From Brachyhypopomus gauderio (Eukaryota; Chordata; Actinopteri; Gymnotiformes; Hypopomidae), in assembly GCF_052324685.1 (NCBI RefSeq), contig NC_135212.1, positions 49,813,898 to 49,877,897 of the forward strand: a DNA stretch of 64,000 nt, read 5' to 3'. Within the stretch, counting starts at the first letter, position 1; every line of letters starts with the position of its first letter. The translations under genes were made by a program, and so were the position numbers. Shown here piece by piece: positions 33,987 to 49,200 of the stretch. Below the pieces are notes generated by a model that saw nothing but the letters and a program-made list of their open reading frames with translations, was not told the origin of the DNA and searched no databases.

Positions 33987-36900
33987 GTTTGTGGTTGTGT
34001 GTCGATTGCGATTTCAAAGATGCAAACACTTTCACAGCACAAAAGGAGGCTTATCTGACTTGTGGGTCCTGCACTTATATCAGGAGACACGATTGTCAGA
34101 AATTAAAGAAAGCAACACCGACGAAGGTGGGATTCGAACCCACGCGTGCTATGCACAATGGATTAGCAGTCCATCGCCTTAACCTCTCGGCCACCTCGTC
34201 GTTTGTGGTTGTGTGTCGATAGCAATTTCAAAGAAGCAAACACTTTCACAGCACAAAAGCAGCCGTATATGACTTGTTGGTCCTGCACTTACAACAGGAG
34301 ACACGATTGTCAGAAATTAAAGAAAGCAACACCGACGAAGGTGGGATTCGAACCCACGCGTGCTATGCACAATGGATTAGCAGTCCATCCCCTTAACCTC
34401 TTGGCCACCTCGTCGTTTGTGGTTGTGTGTCGATTGCGATTTCAAAGATGCAAACACTTTCACAGCACAAAAGGAGGCTTATCTGACTTGTGGGTCCTGC
34501 ACTTATATCAGGAGACACGATTGTCAGAAATTAAAGAAAGCAACACCGACGAAGGTGGGATTCGAACCCACGCGTGCTATGCACAATGGATTAGCAGTCC
34601 ATCGCCTTAACCTCTCGGCCACCTCGTCAATTACAGTTGTGTGTCGATTGCGATTTCAAAGATGCAAACACTTTCACAGCACAAAAGGAGGCTTATCTGA
34701 CTTGTGGGTCCTGCACTTATATCAGGAGACACGATTGTCAGAAATTAAAGAAAGCAACACCGACGAAGGTGGGATTCGAACCCACGCGTGCTATGCACAA
34801 TGGATTAGCAGTCCATCGCCTTAACCTCTCGGCCACCTCGTCAATTACAGTTGTGTGTCGATTGCGATTTCAAAGATGCAAACACTATCACAGCACAAAA
34901 GGAGGCTTATCTGACTTGTGGGTCCTGCACTTATATCAGGAGACACGATTGTCAGAAATTAAAGAAAGCAACACCGACGAAGGTGGGATTCGAACCCACG
35001 CGTGCTATGCACAATGGATTAGCAGTCCATCGCCTTAACCTCTCGGCCACCTCGTCAATTACAGTTGTGAGTCGATTGCGATTTCAAAGATGCAAACACT
35101 TTCACAGCACAAAAGGAGGCTTATCTGACTTGTGGGTCCTGCACTTACTTCAGGAGACAAGATTGTCAGAAATTAAAGAAAACAACACCGACGAATGTGG
35201 TATTCAAACCCACGCGTGCAAAGCACAATGGATTAGCAGTCCATCGCCTTAACCTCTTGGCTACCTCGTCGCTTGTGGTTTTGTGTCGATTGCGATTTCA
35301 AAGATGCAAACACTTTCACAGCACAAAAGCAGCCGAATCTGACTTGTGGGTCCTGCACTTACACCAGGAGACACGATTGTCAGAAATTTAAAAAAGCAAC
35401 ACCGACGAAGGTGGGATTCGAACACACGCGTGCTATGCACAATGGATTAGCAGTCCATCGCCTTAACCTCTCGGCCACCTCGTCAATTATGGTTGTGTGT
35501 CGATTGCGATTTCAAAGATGCAAACACTTTCACAACACAAAAGCAGGCTTGTCTGACTTGTGGGTCCTGCACTTACATCAGGAGACACGATTGTCAGAAA
35601 TTAAAAAAAGCAACACCAACGAAGGTGGGATTTGAACACACGCGTGCTATGCACAATGGATTAGCAGTCCATCGCCTTAACCTCTCGGCCACCTCGTCAA
35701 TTATGGTTGTGTGTCGATTGCGATTTCAAAGATGCAAACACTTTCACAACACAAAAGCAGGCTTGTCTGACTTGTGGGTCCTGCACTTACATCAGGAGAC
35801 ACGATTGTCAGAAATTAAAAAAAGCAACACCGACGAAGGTGGGATTCGAACCCACGCGTGCAAAGCACAATGGATTAGCAGTCCATCGCCTTAACCTCTC
35901 GGCCACCTCGTCAATTACAGTTGTGTGTCGATTGCGATTTCAAAGATGCAAACACTATCACAGCACAAAAGGAGGCTTATCTGACTTGTGGGTCCTGCAC
36001 TTATATCAGGAGACACGATTGTCAGAAATTAAAGAAAGCAACACCGACGAAGGTGGGATTCGAACCCACGCGTGCTATGCACAATGGATTAGCAGTCCAT
36101 CGCCTTAACCTCTCGGCCACCTCGTCAATTACGGTTGTGTGTCGATTGCGATTTCAAAGATGCAAATACTTTCACAGCACAAAAGGAGGCGTATCTGACT
36201 TGTGGGTCCTGCACTTATATCAGGAGACACGATGGTCAGAAATTAAAGAAAGCAACACCGACGAAGGTGGGATTCGAACCCACGCGTGCTATGCACAATG
36301 GATTAGCAGTCCATCGCCTTAACCTCTCGGCCACCTCGTCGTTTGTGGTTGTGTGTCGATAGCAATTTCAAAGAAGCAAACACTTTCACAGCACAAAAGA
36401 AGGCTTTTCTGACTTGTGGGTCCTGTAGTTACAGCAGGAGACACGATTGTCAGAAATTAAAGAAAGCAACACCGATGGAGGTGGGATTCGAACACACACG
36501 TGCTATGCATAATGGATTAGCAGTCCATCGCCTTAATCTATCCGCCACCTTGTCGTTTGTGCTTGTGTGTCGATTGCAATTTCAAAGATGCAAACACTTT
36601 CACAGCACAAAAGCAGCCGTATCTGACTTGTGGGTACTGCACTTACACCAGGAGACATGATTGTCAGAAATTAAAGAAAGCAACACCGACGAAGGTGGGA
36701 TTCGAACCCACGCGTGCTATGCACAATGGATTAGCAGTCCATCGCCTTAACCTCTCGGCCACCTCGTCAATTACGGTTGTGTGTCGATTGCGATTTCAAA
36801 GATGCAAATACTTTCACAGCACAAAAGGAGGCGTATCTGACTTGTGGGTCCTGCACTTATATCAGGAGACACGATGGTCAGAAATTAAAGAAAGCAACAC

Positions 36901-37253
36901 CGACGAAGGTGGGATTCGAACCCACGCGTGCTATGCACAATGGATTAGCAGTCCATCGCCTTAACCTCTCGGCCACCTCGTCGTTTGTGGTTGTGTGTCG
37001 ATAGCAATTTCAAAGAAGCAAACACTTTCACAGCACAAAAGCAGCCGTATATGACTTGTTGGTCCTGCACTTACAACAGGAGACACGATTGTCAGAAATT
37101 AAAGAAAGCAACACAGACGAAGGTGGGATTCGAACCCACGCGTGCTATGCACAATGGATTAGCAGTCCATCCCCTTAACCTCTTGGCCACCTCGTCGTTT
37201 GTGGTTGTGTGTCGATTGCGATTTCAAAGATGCAAACACTTTCACAGCACAAA

Positions 37254-37254
37254 T
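37254..37254 (-). other. Loss of the distal T4 terminator
   Basis: Plus-strand aaaatgg-type context reads caaatggagg instead of caaaaggagg, so the T4 downstream of the gene at 37329-37410 becomes ATTT. The same change lies downstream of the genes starting at 41395, 46317 and 51239. No other T4 separates these genes from the next tRNA on their 3' side. Confidence 0.8.
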
Positions 37255-40200
37255 GGAGGCTTATCTGACTTGTGGGTCCTGCACTTATATCAGGAGACAC
37301 GATTGTCAGAAATTAAAGAAAGCAACACCGACGAAGGTGGGATTCGAACCCACGCGTGCTATGCACAATGGATTAGCAGTCCATCGCCTTAACCTCTCGG
37401 CCACCTCGTCAATTATGGTTGTGTGTCGATTGCGATTTCAAAGATGCAAACACTTTCACAACACAAAAGCAGGCTTGTCTGACTTGTGGGTCCTGCACTT
37501 ACATCAGGAGACACGATTGTCAGAAATTAAAAAAAGCAACACCGACGAAGGTGGGATTCGAACCCACGCGTGCAAAGCACAATGGATTAGCAGTCCATCG
37601 CCTTAACCTCTCGGCCACCTCGTCAATTACAGTTGTGTGTCGATTGCGATTTCAAAGATGCAAACACTATCACAGCACAAAAGGAGGCTTATCTGACTTG
37701 TGGGTCCTGCACTTATATCAGGAGACACGATTGTCAGAAATTAAAGAAAGCAACACCGACGAAGGTGGGATTCGAACCCACGCGTGCTATGCACAATGGA
37801 TTAGCAGTCCATCGCCTTAACCTCTCGGCCACCTCGTCAATTACGGTTGTGTGTCGATTGCGATTTCAAAGATGCAAATACTTTCACAGCACAAAAGGAG
37901 GCGTATCTGACTTGTGGGTCCTGCACTTATATCAGGAGACACGATGGTCAGAAATTAAAGAAAGCAACACCGACGAAGGTGGGATTCGAACCCACGCGTG
38001 CTATGCACAATGGATTAGCAGTCCATCGCCTTAACCTCTCGGCCACCTCGTCGTTTGTGGTTGTGTGTCGATAGCAATTTCAAAGAAGCAAACACTTTCA
38101 CAGCACAAAAGAAGGCTTTTCTGACTTGTGGGTCCTGTAGTTACAGCAGGAGACACGATTGTCAGAAATTAAAGAAAGCAACACCGACGGAGGTGGGATT
38201 CGAACACACACGTGCTATGCATAATGGATTAGCAGTCCATCGCCTTAATCTATCCGCCACCTTGTCGTTTGTGCTTGTGTGTCGATTGCAATTTCAAAGA
38301 TGCAAACACTTTCACAGCACAAAAGCAGCCGTATCTGACTTGTGGGTACTGCACTTACACCAGGAGACATGATTGTCAGAAATTAAAGAAAGCAACACCG
38401 ACGAAGGTGGGATTCGAACCCACGCGTGCTATGCACAATGGATTAGCAGTCCATCGCCTTAACCTCTCGGCCACCTCGTCAATTACGGTTGTGTGTCGAT
38501 TGCGATTTCAAAGATGCAAATACTTTCACAGCACAAAAGGAGGCGTATCTGACTTGTGGGTCCTGCACTTATATCAGGAGACACGATGGTCAGAAATTAA
38601 AGAAAGCAACACCGACGAAGGTGGGATTCGAACCCACGCGTGCTATGCACAATGGATTAGCAGTCCATCGCCTTAACCTCTCGGCCACCTCGTCGTTTGT
38701 GGTTGTGTGTCGATAGCAATTTCAAAGAAGCAAACACTTTCACAGCACAAAAGCAGCCGTATATGACTTGTTGGTCCTGCACTTACAACAGGAGACACGA
38801 TTGTCAGAAATTAAAGAAAGCAACACAGACGAAGGTGGGATTCGAACCCACGCGTGCTATGCACAATGGATTAGCAGTCCATCCCCTTAACCTCTTGGCC
38901 ACCTCGTCGTTTGTGGTTGTGTGTCGATTGCGATTTCAAAGATGCAAACACTTTCACAGCACAAAAGGAGGCTTATCTGACTTGTGGGTCCTGCACTTAT
39001 ATCAGGAGACACGATTGTCAGAAATTAAAGAAAGCAACACCGACGAAGGTGGGATTCGAACCCACGCGTGCTATGCACAATGGATTAGCAGTCCATCGCC
39101 TTAACCTCTCGGCCACCTCGTCGTTTGTGGTTGTGTGTCGATAGCAATTTCAAAGAAGCAAACACTTTCACAGCACAAAAGCAGCCGTATATGACTTGTT
39201 GGTCCTGCACTTACAACAGGAGACACGATTGTCAGAAATTAAAGAAAGCAACACCGACGAAGGTGGGATTCGAACCCACGCGTGCTATGCACAATGGATT
39301 AGCAGTCCATCCCCTTAACCTCTTGGCCACCTCGTCGTTTGTGGTTGTGTGTCGATTGCGATTTCAAAGATGCAAACACTTTCACAGCACAAAAGGAGGC
39401 TTATCTGACTTGTGGGTCCTGCACTTATATCAGGAGACACGATTGTCAGAAATTAAAGAAAGCAACACCGACGAAGGTGGGATTCGAACCCACGCGTGCT
39501 ATGCACAATGGATTAGCAGTCCATCGCCTTAACCTCTCGGCCACCTCGTCAATTACAGTTGTGTGTCGATTGCGATTTCAAAGATGCAAACACTTTCACA
39601 ACACAAAAGCAGGCTTGTCTGACTTGTGGGTCCTGCACTTACATCAGGAGACACGATTGTCAGAAATTAAAAAAAGCAACACCAACGAAGGTGGGATTTG
39701 AACACACGCGTGCTATGCACAATGGATTAGCAGTCCATCGCCTTAACCTCTCGGCCACCTCGTCAATTATGGTTGTGTGTCGATTGCGATTTCAAAGATG
39801 CAAACACTTTCACAACACAAAAGCAGGCTTGTCTGACTTGTGGGTCCTGCACTTACATCAGGAGACACGATTGTCAGAAATTAAAAAAAGCAACACCGAC
39901 GAAGGTGGGATTCGAACCCACGCGTGCAAAGCACAATGGATTAGCAGTCCATCGCCTTAACCTCTCGGCCACCTCGTCAATTACAGTTGTGTGTCGATTG
40001 CGATTTCAAAGATGCAAACACTATCACAGCACAAAAGGAGGCTTATCTGACTTGTGGGTCCTGCACTTATATCAGGAGACACGATTGTCAGAAATTAAAG
40101 AAAGCAACACCGACGAAGGTGGGATTCGAACCCACGCGTGCTATGCACAATGGATTAGCAGTCCATCGCCTTAACCTCTCGGCCACCTCGTCAATTACGG

Positions 40201-43200
40201 TTGTGTGTCGATTGCGATTTCAAAGATGCAAATACTTTCACAGCACAAAAGGAGGCGTATCTGACTTGTGGGTCCTGCACTTATATCAGGAGACACGATG
40301 GTCAGAAATTAAAGAAAGCAACACCGACGAAGGTGGGATTCGAACCCACGCGTGCTATGCACAATGGATTAGCAGTCCATCGCCTTAACCTCTCGGCCAC
40401 CTCGTCGTTTGTGGTTGTGTGTCGATAGCAATTTCAAAGAAGCAAACACTTTCACAGCACAAAAGAAGGCTTTTCTGACTTGTGGGTCCTGTAGTTACAG
40501 CAGGAGACACGATTGTCAGAAATTAAAGAAAGCAACACCGATGGAGGTGGGATTCGAACACACACGTGCTATGCATAATGGATTAGCAGTCCATCGCCTT
40601 AATCTATCCGCCACCTTGTCGTTTGTGCTTGTGTGTCGATTGCAATTTCAAAGATGCAAACACTTTCACAGCACAAAAGCAGCCGTATCTGACTTGTGGG
40701 TACTGCACTTACACCAGGAGACATGATTGTCAGAAATTAAAGAAAGCAACACCGACGAAGGTGGGATTCGAACCCACGCGTGCTATGCACAATGGATTAG
40801 CAGTCCATCGCCTTAACCTCTCGGCCACCTCGTCAATTACGGTTGTGTGTCGATTGCGATTTCAAAGATGCAAATACTTTCACAGCACAAAAGGAGGCGT
40901 ATCTGACTTGTGGGTCCTGCACTTATATCAGGAGACACGATGGTCAGAAATTAAAGAAAGCAACACCGACGAAGGTGGGATTCGAACCCACGCGTGCTAT
41001 GCACAATGGATTAGCAGTCCATCGCCTTAACCTCTCGGCCACCTCGTCGTTTGTGGTTGTGTGTCGATAGCAATTTCAAAGAAGCAAACACTTTCACAGC
41101 ACAAAAGCAGCCGTATATGACTTGTTGGTCCTGCACTTACAACAGGAGACACGATTGTCAGAAATTAAAGAAAGCAACACAGACGAAGGTGGGATTCGAA
41201 CCCACGCGTGCTATGCACAATGGATTAGCAGTCCATCCCCTTAACCTCTTGGCCACCTCGTCGTTTGTGGTTGTGTGTCGATTGCGATTTCAAAGATGCA
41301 AACACTTTCACAGCACAAATGGAGGCTTATCTGACTTGTGGGTCCTGCACTTATATCAGGAGACACGATTGTCAGAAATTAAAGAAAGCAACACCGACGA
41401 AGGTGGGATTCGAACCCACGCGTGCTATGCACAATGGATTAGCAGTCCATCGCCTTAACCTCTCGGCCACCTCGTCAATTATGGTTGTGTGTCGATTGCG
41501 ATTTCAAAGATGCAAACACTTTCACAACACAAAAGCAGGCTTGTCTGACTTGTGGGTCCTGCACTTACATCAGGAGACACGATTGTCAGAAATTAAAAAA
41601 AGCAACACCGACGAAGGTGGGATTCGAACCCACGCGTGCAAAGCACAATGGATTAGCAGTCCATCGCCTTAACCTCTCGGCCACCTCGTCAATTACAGTT
41701 GTGTGTCGATTGCGATTTCAAAGATGCAAACACTATCACAGCACAAAAGGAGGCTTATCTGACTTGTGGGTCCTGCACTTATATCAGGAGACACGATTGT
41801 CAGAAATTAAAGAAAGCAACACCGACGAAGGTGGGATTCGAACCCACGCGTGCTATGCACAATGGATTAGCAGTCCATCGCCTTAACCTCTCGGCCACCT
41901 CGTCAATTACGGTTGTGTGTCGATTGCGATTTCAAAGATGCAAATACTTTCACAGCACAAAAGGAGGCGTATCTGACTTGTGGGTCCTGCACTTATATCA
42001 GGAGACACGATGGTCAGAAATTAAAGAAAGCAACACCGACGAAGGTGGGATTCGAACCCACGCGTGCTATGCACAATGGATTAGCAGTCCATCGCCTTAA
42101 CCTCTCGGCCACCTCGTCGTTTGTGGTTGTGTGTCGATAGCAATTTCAAAGAAGCAAACACTTTCACAGCACAAAAGAAGGCTTTTCTGACTTGTGGGTC
42201 CTGTAGTTACAGCAGGAGACACGATTGTCAGAAATTAAAGAAAGCAACACCGACGGAGGTGGGATTCGAACACACACGTGCTATGCATAATGGATTAGCA
42301 GTCCATCGCCTTAATCTATCCGCCACCTTGTCGTTTGTGCTTGTGTGTCGATTGCAATTTCAAAGATGCAAACACTTTCACAGCACAAAAGCAGCCGTAT
42401 CTGACTTGTGGGTACTGCACTTACACCAGGAGACATGATTGTCAGAAATTAAAGAAAGCAACACCGACGAAGGTGGGATTCGAACCCACGCGTGCTATGC
42501 ACAATGGATTAGCAGTCCATCGCCTTAACCTCTCGGCCACCTCGTCAATTACGGTTGTGTGTCGATTGCGATTTCAAAGATGCAAATACTTTCACAGCAC
42601 AAAAGGAGGCGTATCTGACTTGTGGGTCCTGCACTTATATCAGGAGACACGATGGTCAGAAATTAAAGAAAGCAACACCGACGAAGGTGGGATTCGAACC
42701 CACGCGTGCTATGCACAATGGATTAGCAGTCCATCGCCTTAACCTCTCGGCCACCTCGTCGTTTGTGGTTGTGTGTCGATAGCAATTTCAAAGAAGCAAA
42801 CACTTTCACAGCACAAAAGCAGCCGTATATGACTTGTTGGTCCTGCACTTACAACAGGAGACACGATTGTCAGAAATTAAAGAAAGCAACACAGACGAAG
42901 GTGGGATTCGAACCCACGCGTGCTATGCACAATGGATTAGCAGTCCATCCCCTTAACCTCTTGGCCACCTCGTCGTTTGTGGTTGTGTGTCGATTGCGAT
43001 TTCAAAGATGCAAACACTTTCACAGCACAAAAGGAGGCTTATCTGACTTGTGGGTCCTGCACTTATATCAGGAGACACGATTGTCAGAAATTAAAGAAAG
43101 CAACACCGACGAAGGTGGGATTCGAACCCACGCGTGCTATGCACAATGGATTAGCAGTCCATCGCCTTAACCTCTCGGCCACCTCGTCGTTTGTGGTTGT

Positions 43201-46200
43201 GTGTCGATAGCAATTTCAAAGAAGCAAACACTTTCACAGCACAAAAGCAGCCGTATATGACTTGTTGGTCCTGCACTTACAACAGGAGACACGATTGTCA
43301 GAAATTAAAGAAAGCAACACCGACGAAGGTGGGATTCGAACCCACGCGTGCTATGCACAATGGATTAGCAGTCCATCCCCTTAACCTCTTGGCCACCTCG
43401 TCGTTTGTGGTTGTGTGTCGATTGCGATTTCAAAGATGCAAACACTTTCACAGCACAAAAGGAGGCTTATCTGACTTGTGGGTCCTGCACTTATATCAGG
43501 AGACACGATTGTCAGAAATTAAAGAAAGCAACACCGACGAAGGTGGGATTCGAACCCACGCGTGCTATGCACAATGGATTAGCAGTCCATCGCCTTAACC
43601 TCTCGGCCACCTCGTCAATTACAGTTGTGTGTCGATTGCGATTTCAAAGATGCAAACACTTTCACAGCACAAAAGGAGGCTTATCTGACTTGTGGGTCCT
43701 GCACTTATATCAGGAGACACGATTGTCAGAAATTAAAGAAAGCAACACCGACGAAGGTGGGATTCGAACCCACGCGTGCTATGCACAATGGATTAGCAGT
43801 CCATCGCCTTAACCTCTCGGCCACCTCGTCAATTACAGTTGTGTGTCGATTGCGATTTCAAAGATGCAAACACTATCACAGCACAAAAGGAGGCTTATCT
43901 GACTTGTGGGTCCTGCACTTATATCAGGAGACACGATTGTCAGAAATTAAAGAAAGCAACACCGACGAAGGTGGGATTCGAACCCACGCGTGCTATGCAC
44001 AATGGATTAGCAGTCCATCGCCTTAACCTCTCGGCCACCTCGTCAATTACAGTTGTGAGTCGATTGCGATTTCAAAGATGCAAACACTTTCACAGCACAA
44101 AAGGAGGCTTATCTGACTTGTGGGTCCTGCACTTACTTCAGGAGACAAGATTGTCAGAAATTAAAGAAAACAACACCGACGAATGTGGTATTCAAACCCA
44201 CGCGTGCAAAGCACAATGGATTAGCAGTCCATCGCCTTAACCTCTTGGCTACCTCGTCGCTTGTGGTTTTGTGTCGATTGCGATTTCAAAGATGCAAACA
44301 CTTTCACAGCACAAAAGCAGCCGAATCTGACTTGTGGGTCCTGCACTTACACCAGGAGACACGATTGTCAGAAATTTAAAAAAGCAACACCGACGAAGGT
44401 GGGATTCGAACACACGCGTGCTATGCACAATGGATTAGCAGTCCATCGCCTTAACCTCTCGGCCACCTCGTCAATTATGGTTGTGTGTCGATTGCGATTT
44501 CAAAGATGCAAACACTTTCACAACACAAAAGCAGGCTTGTCTGACTTGTGGGTCCTGCACTTACATCAGGAGACACGATTGTCAGAAATTAAAAAAAGCA
44601 ACACCAACGAAGGTGGGATTTGAACACACGCGTGCTATGCACAATGGATTAGCAGTCCATCGCCTTAACCTCTCGGCCACCTCGTCAATTATGGTTGTGT
44701 GTCGATTGCGATTTCAAAGATGCAAACACTTTCACAACACAAAAGCAGGCTTGTCTGACTTGTGGGTCCTGCACTTACATCAGGAGACACGATTGTCAGA
44801 AATTAAAAAAAGCAACACCGACGAAGGTGGGATTCGAACCCACGCGTGCAAAGCACAATGGATTAGCAGTCCATCGCCTTAACCTCTCGGCCACCTCGTC
44901 AATTACAGTTGTGTGTCGATTGCGATTTCAAAGATGCAAACACTATCACAGCACAAAAGGAGGCTTATCTGACTTGTGGGTCCTGCACTTATATCAGGAG
45001 ACACGATTGTCAGAAATTAAAGAAAGCAACACCGACGAAGGTGGGATTCGAACCCACGCGTGCTATGCACAATGGATTAGCAGTCCATCGCCTTAACCTC
45101 TCGGCCACCTCGTCAATTACGGTTGTGTGTCGATTGCGATTTCAAAGATGCAAATACTTTCACAGCACAAAAGGAGGCGTATCTGACTTGTGGGTCCTGC
45201 ACTTATATCAGGAGACACGATGGTCAGAAATTAAAGAAAGCAACACCGACGAAGGTGGGATTCGAACCCACGCGTGCTATGCACAATGGATTAGCAGTCC
45301 ATCGCCTTAACCTCTCGGCCACCTCGTCGTTTGTGGTTGTGTGTCGATAGCAATTTCAAAGAAGCAAACACTTTCACAGCACAAAAGAAGGCTTTTCTGA
45401 CTTGTGGGTCCTGTAGTTACAGCAGGAGACACGATTGTCAGAAATTAAAGAAAGCAACACCGATGGAGGTGGGATTCGAACACACACGTGCTATGCATAA
45501 TGGATTAGCAGTCCATCGCCTTAATCTATCCGCCACCTTGTCGTTTGTGCTTGTGTGTCGATTGCAATTTCAAAGATGCAAACACTTTCACAGCACAAAA
45601 GCAGCCGTATCTGACTTGTGGGTACTGCACTTACACCAGGAGACATGATTGTCAGAAATTAAAGAAAGCAACACCGACGAAGGTGGGATTCGAACCCACG
45701 CGTGCTATGCACAATGGATTAGCAGTCCATCGCCTTAACCTCTCGGCCACCTCGTCAATTACGGTTGTGTGTCGATTGCGATTTCAAAGATGCAAATACT
45801 TTCACAGCACAAAAGGAGGCGTATCTGACTTGTGGGTCCTGCACTTATATCAGGAGACACGATGGTCAGAAATTAAAGAAAGCAACACCGACGAAGGTGG
45901 GATTCGAACCCACGCGTGCTATGCACAATGGATTAGCAGTCCATCGCCTTAACCTCTCGGCCACCTCGTCGTTTGTGGTTGTGTGTCGATAGCAATTTCA
46001 AAGAAGCAAACACTTTCACAGCACAAAAGCAGCCGTATATGACTTGTTGGTCCTGCACTTACAACAGGAGACACGATTGTCAGAAATTAAAGAAAGCAAC
46101 ACAGACGAAGGTGGGATTCGAACCCACGCGTGCTATGCACAATGGATTAGCAGTCCATCCCCTTAACCTCTTGGCCACCTCGTCGTTTGTGGTTGTGTGT

Positions 46201-49200
46201 CGATTGCGATTTCAAAGATGCAAACACTTTCACAGCACAAATGGAGGCTTATCTGACTTGTGGGTCCTGCACTTATATCAGGAGACACGATTGTCAGAAA
46301 TTAAAGAAAGCAACACCGACGAAGGTGGGATTCGAACCCACGCGTGCTATGCACAATGGATTAGCAGTCCATCGCCTTAACCTCTCGGCCACCTCGTCAA
46401 TTATGGTTGTGTGTCGATTGCGATTTCAAAGATGCAAACACTTTCACAACACAAAAGCAGGCTTGTCTGACTTGTGGGTCCTGCACTTACATCAGGAGAC
46501 ACGATTGTCAGAAATTAAAAAAAGCAACACCGACGAAGGTGGGATTCGAACCCACGCGTGCAAAGCACAATGGATTAGCAGTCCATCGCCTTAACCTCTC
46601 GGCCACCTCGTCAATTACAGTTGTGTGTCGATTGCGATTTCAAAGATGCAAACACTATCACAGCACAAAAGGAGGCTTATCTGACTTGTGGGTCCTGCAC
46701 TTATATCAGGAGACACGATTGTCAGAAATTAAAGAAAGCAACACCGACGAAGGTGGGATTCGAACCCACGCGTGCTATGCACAATGGATTAGCAGTCCAT
46801 CGCCTTAACCTCTCGGCCACCTCGTCAATTACGGTTGTGTGTCGATTGCGATTTCAAAGATGCAAATACTTTCACAGCACAAAAGGAGGCGTATCTGACT
46901 TGTGGGTCCTGCACTTATATCAGGAGACACGATGGTCAGAAATTAAAGAAAGCAACACCGACGAAGGTGGGATTCGAACCCACGCGTGCTATGCACAATG
47001 GATTAGCAGTCCATCGCCTTAACCTCTCGGCCACCTCGTCGTTTGTGGTTGTGTGTCGATAGCAATTTCAAAGAAGCAAACACTTTCACAGCACAAAAGA
47101 AGGCTTTTCTGACTTGTGGGTCCTGTAGTTACAGCAGGAGACACGATTGTCAGAAATTAAAGAAAGCAACACCGACGGAGGTGGGATTCGAACACACACG
47201 TGCTATGCATAATGGATTAGCAGTCCATCGCCTTAATCTATCCGCCACCTTGTCGTTTGTGCTTGTGTGTCGATTGCAATTTCAAAGATGCAAACACTTT
47301 CACAGCACAAAAGCAGCCGTATCTGACTTGTGGGTACTGCACTTACACCAGGAGACATGATTGTCAGAAATTAAAGAAAGCAACACCGACGAAGGTGGGA
47401 TTCGAACCCACGCGTGCTATGCACAATGGATTAGCAGTCCATCGCCTTAACCTCTCGGCCACCTCGTCAATTACGGTTGTGTGTCGATTGCGATTTCAAA
47501 GATGCAAATACTTTCACAGCACAAAAGGAGGCGTATCTGACTTGTGGGTCCTGCACTTATATCAGGAGACACGATGGTCAGAAATTAAAGAAAGCAACAC
47601 CGACGAAGGTGGGATTCGAACCCACGCGTGCTATGCACAATGGATTAGCAGTCCATCGCCTTAACCTCTCGGCCACCTCGTCATTTGTGGTTGTGTGTCG
47701 ATAGCAATTTCAAAGAAGCAAACACTTTCACAGCACAAAAGCAGCCGTATATGACTTGTTGGTCCTGCACTTACAACAGGAGACACGATTGTCAGAAATT
47801 AAAGAAAGCAACACAGACGAAGGTGGGATTCGAACCCACGCGTGCTATGCACAATGGATTAGCAGTCCATCCCCTTAACCTCTTGGCCACCTCGTCGTTT
47901 GTGGTTGTGTGTCGATTGCGATTTCAAAGATGCAAACACTTTCACAGCACAAAAGGAGGCTTATCTGACTTGTGGGTCCTGCACTTATATCAGGAGACAC
48001 GATTGTCAGAAATTAAAGAAAGCAACACCGACGAAGGTGGGATTCGAACCCACGCGTGCTATGCACAATGGATTAGCAGTCCATCGCCTTAACCTCTCGG
48101 CCACCTCGTCGTTTGTGGTTGTGTGTCGATAGCAATTTCAAAGAAGCAAACACTTTCACAGCACAAAAGCAGCCGTATATGACTTGTTGGTCCTGCACTT
48201 ACAACAGGAGACACGATTGTCAGAAATTAAAGAAAGCAACACCGACGAAGGTGGGATTCGAACCCACGCGTGCTATGCACAATGGATTAGCAGTCCATCC
48301 CCTTAACCTCTTGGCCACCTCGTCGTTTGTGGTTGTGTGTCGATTGCGATTTCAAAGATGCAAACACTTTCACAGCACAAAAGGAGGCTTATCTGACTTG
48401 TGGGTCCTGCACTTATATCAGGAGACACGATTGTCAGAAATTAAAGAAAGCAACACCGACGAAGGTGGGATTCGAACCCACGCGTGCTATGCACAATGGA
48501 TTAGCAGTCCATCGCCTTAACCTCTCGGCCACCTCGTCAATTACAGTTGTGTGTCGATTGCGATTTCAAAGATGCAAACACTTTCACAGCACAAAAGGAG
48601 GCTTATCTGACTTGTGGGTCCTGCACTTATATCAGGAGACACGATTGTCAGAAATTAAAGAAAGCAACACCGACGAAGGTGGGATTCGAACCCACGCGTG
48701 CTATGCACAATGGATTAGCAGTCCATCGCCTTAACCTCTCGGCCACCTCGTCAATTACAGTTGTGTGTCGATTGCGATTTCAAAGATGCAAACACTATCA
48801 CAGCACAAAAGGAGGCTTATCTGACTTGTGGGTCCTGCACTTATATCAGGAGACACGATTGTCAGAAATTAAAGAAAGCAACACCGACGAAGGTGGGATT
48901 CGAACCCACGCGTGCTATGCACAATGGATTAGCAGTCCATCGCCTTAACCTCTCGGCCACCTCGTCAATTACAGTTGTGAGTCGATTGCGATTTCAAAGA
49001 TGCAAACACTTTCACAGCACAAAAGGAGGCTTATCTGACTTGTGGGTCCTGCACTTACTTCAGGAGACAAGATTGTCAGAAATTAAAGAAAACAACACCG
49101 ACGAATGTGGTATTCAAACCCACGCGTGCAAAGCACAATGGATTAGCAGTCCATCGCCTTAACCTCTTGGCTACCTCGTCGCTTGTGGTTTTGTGTCGAT

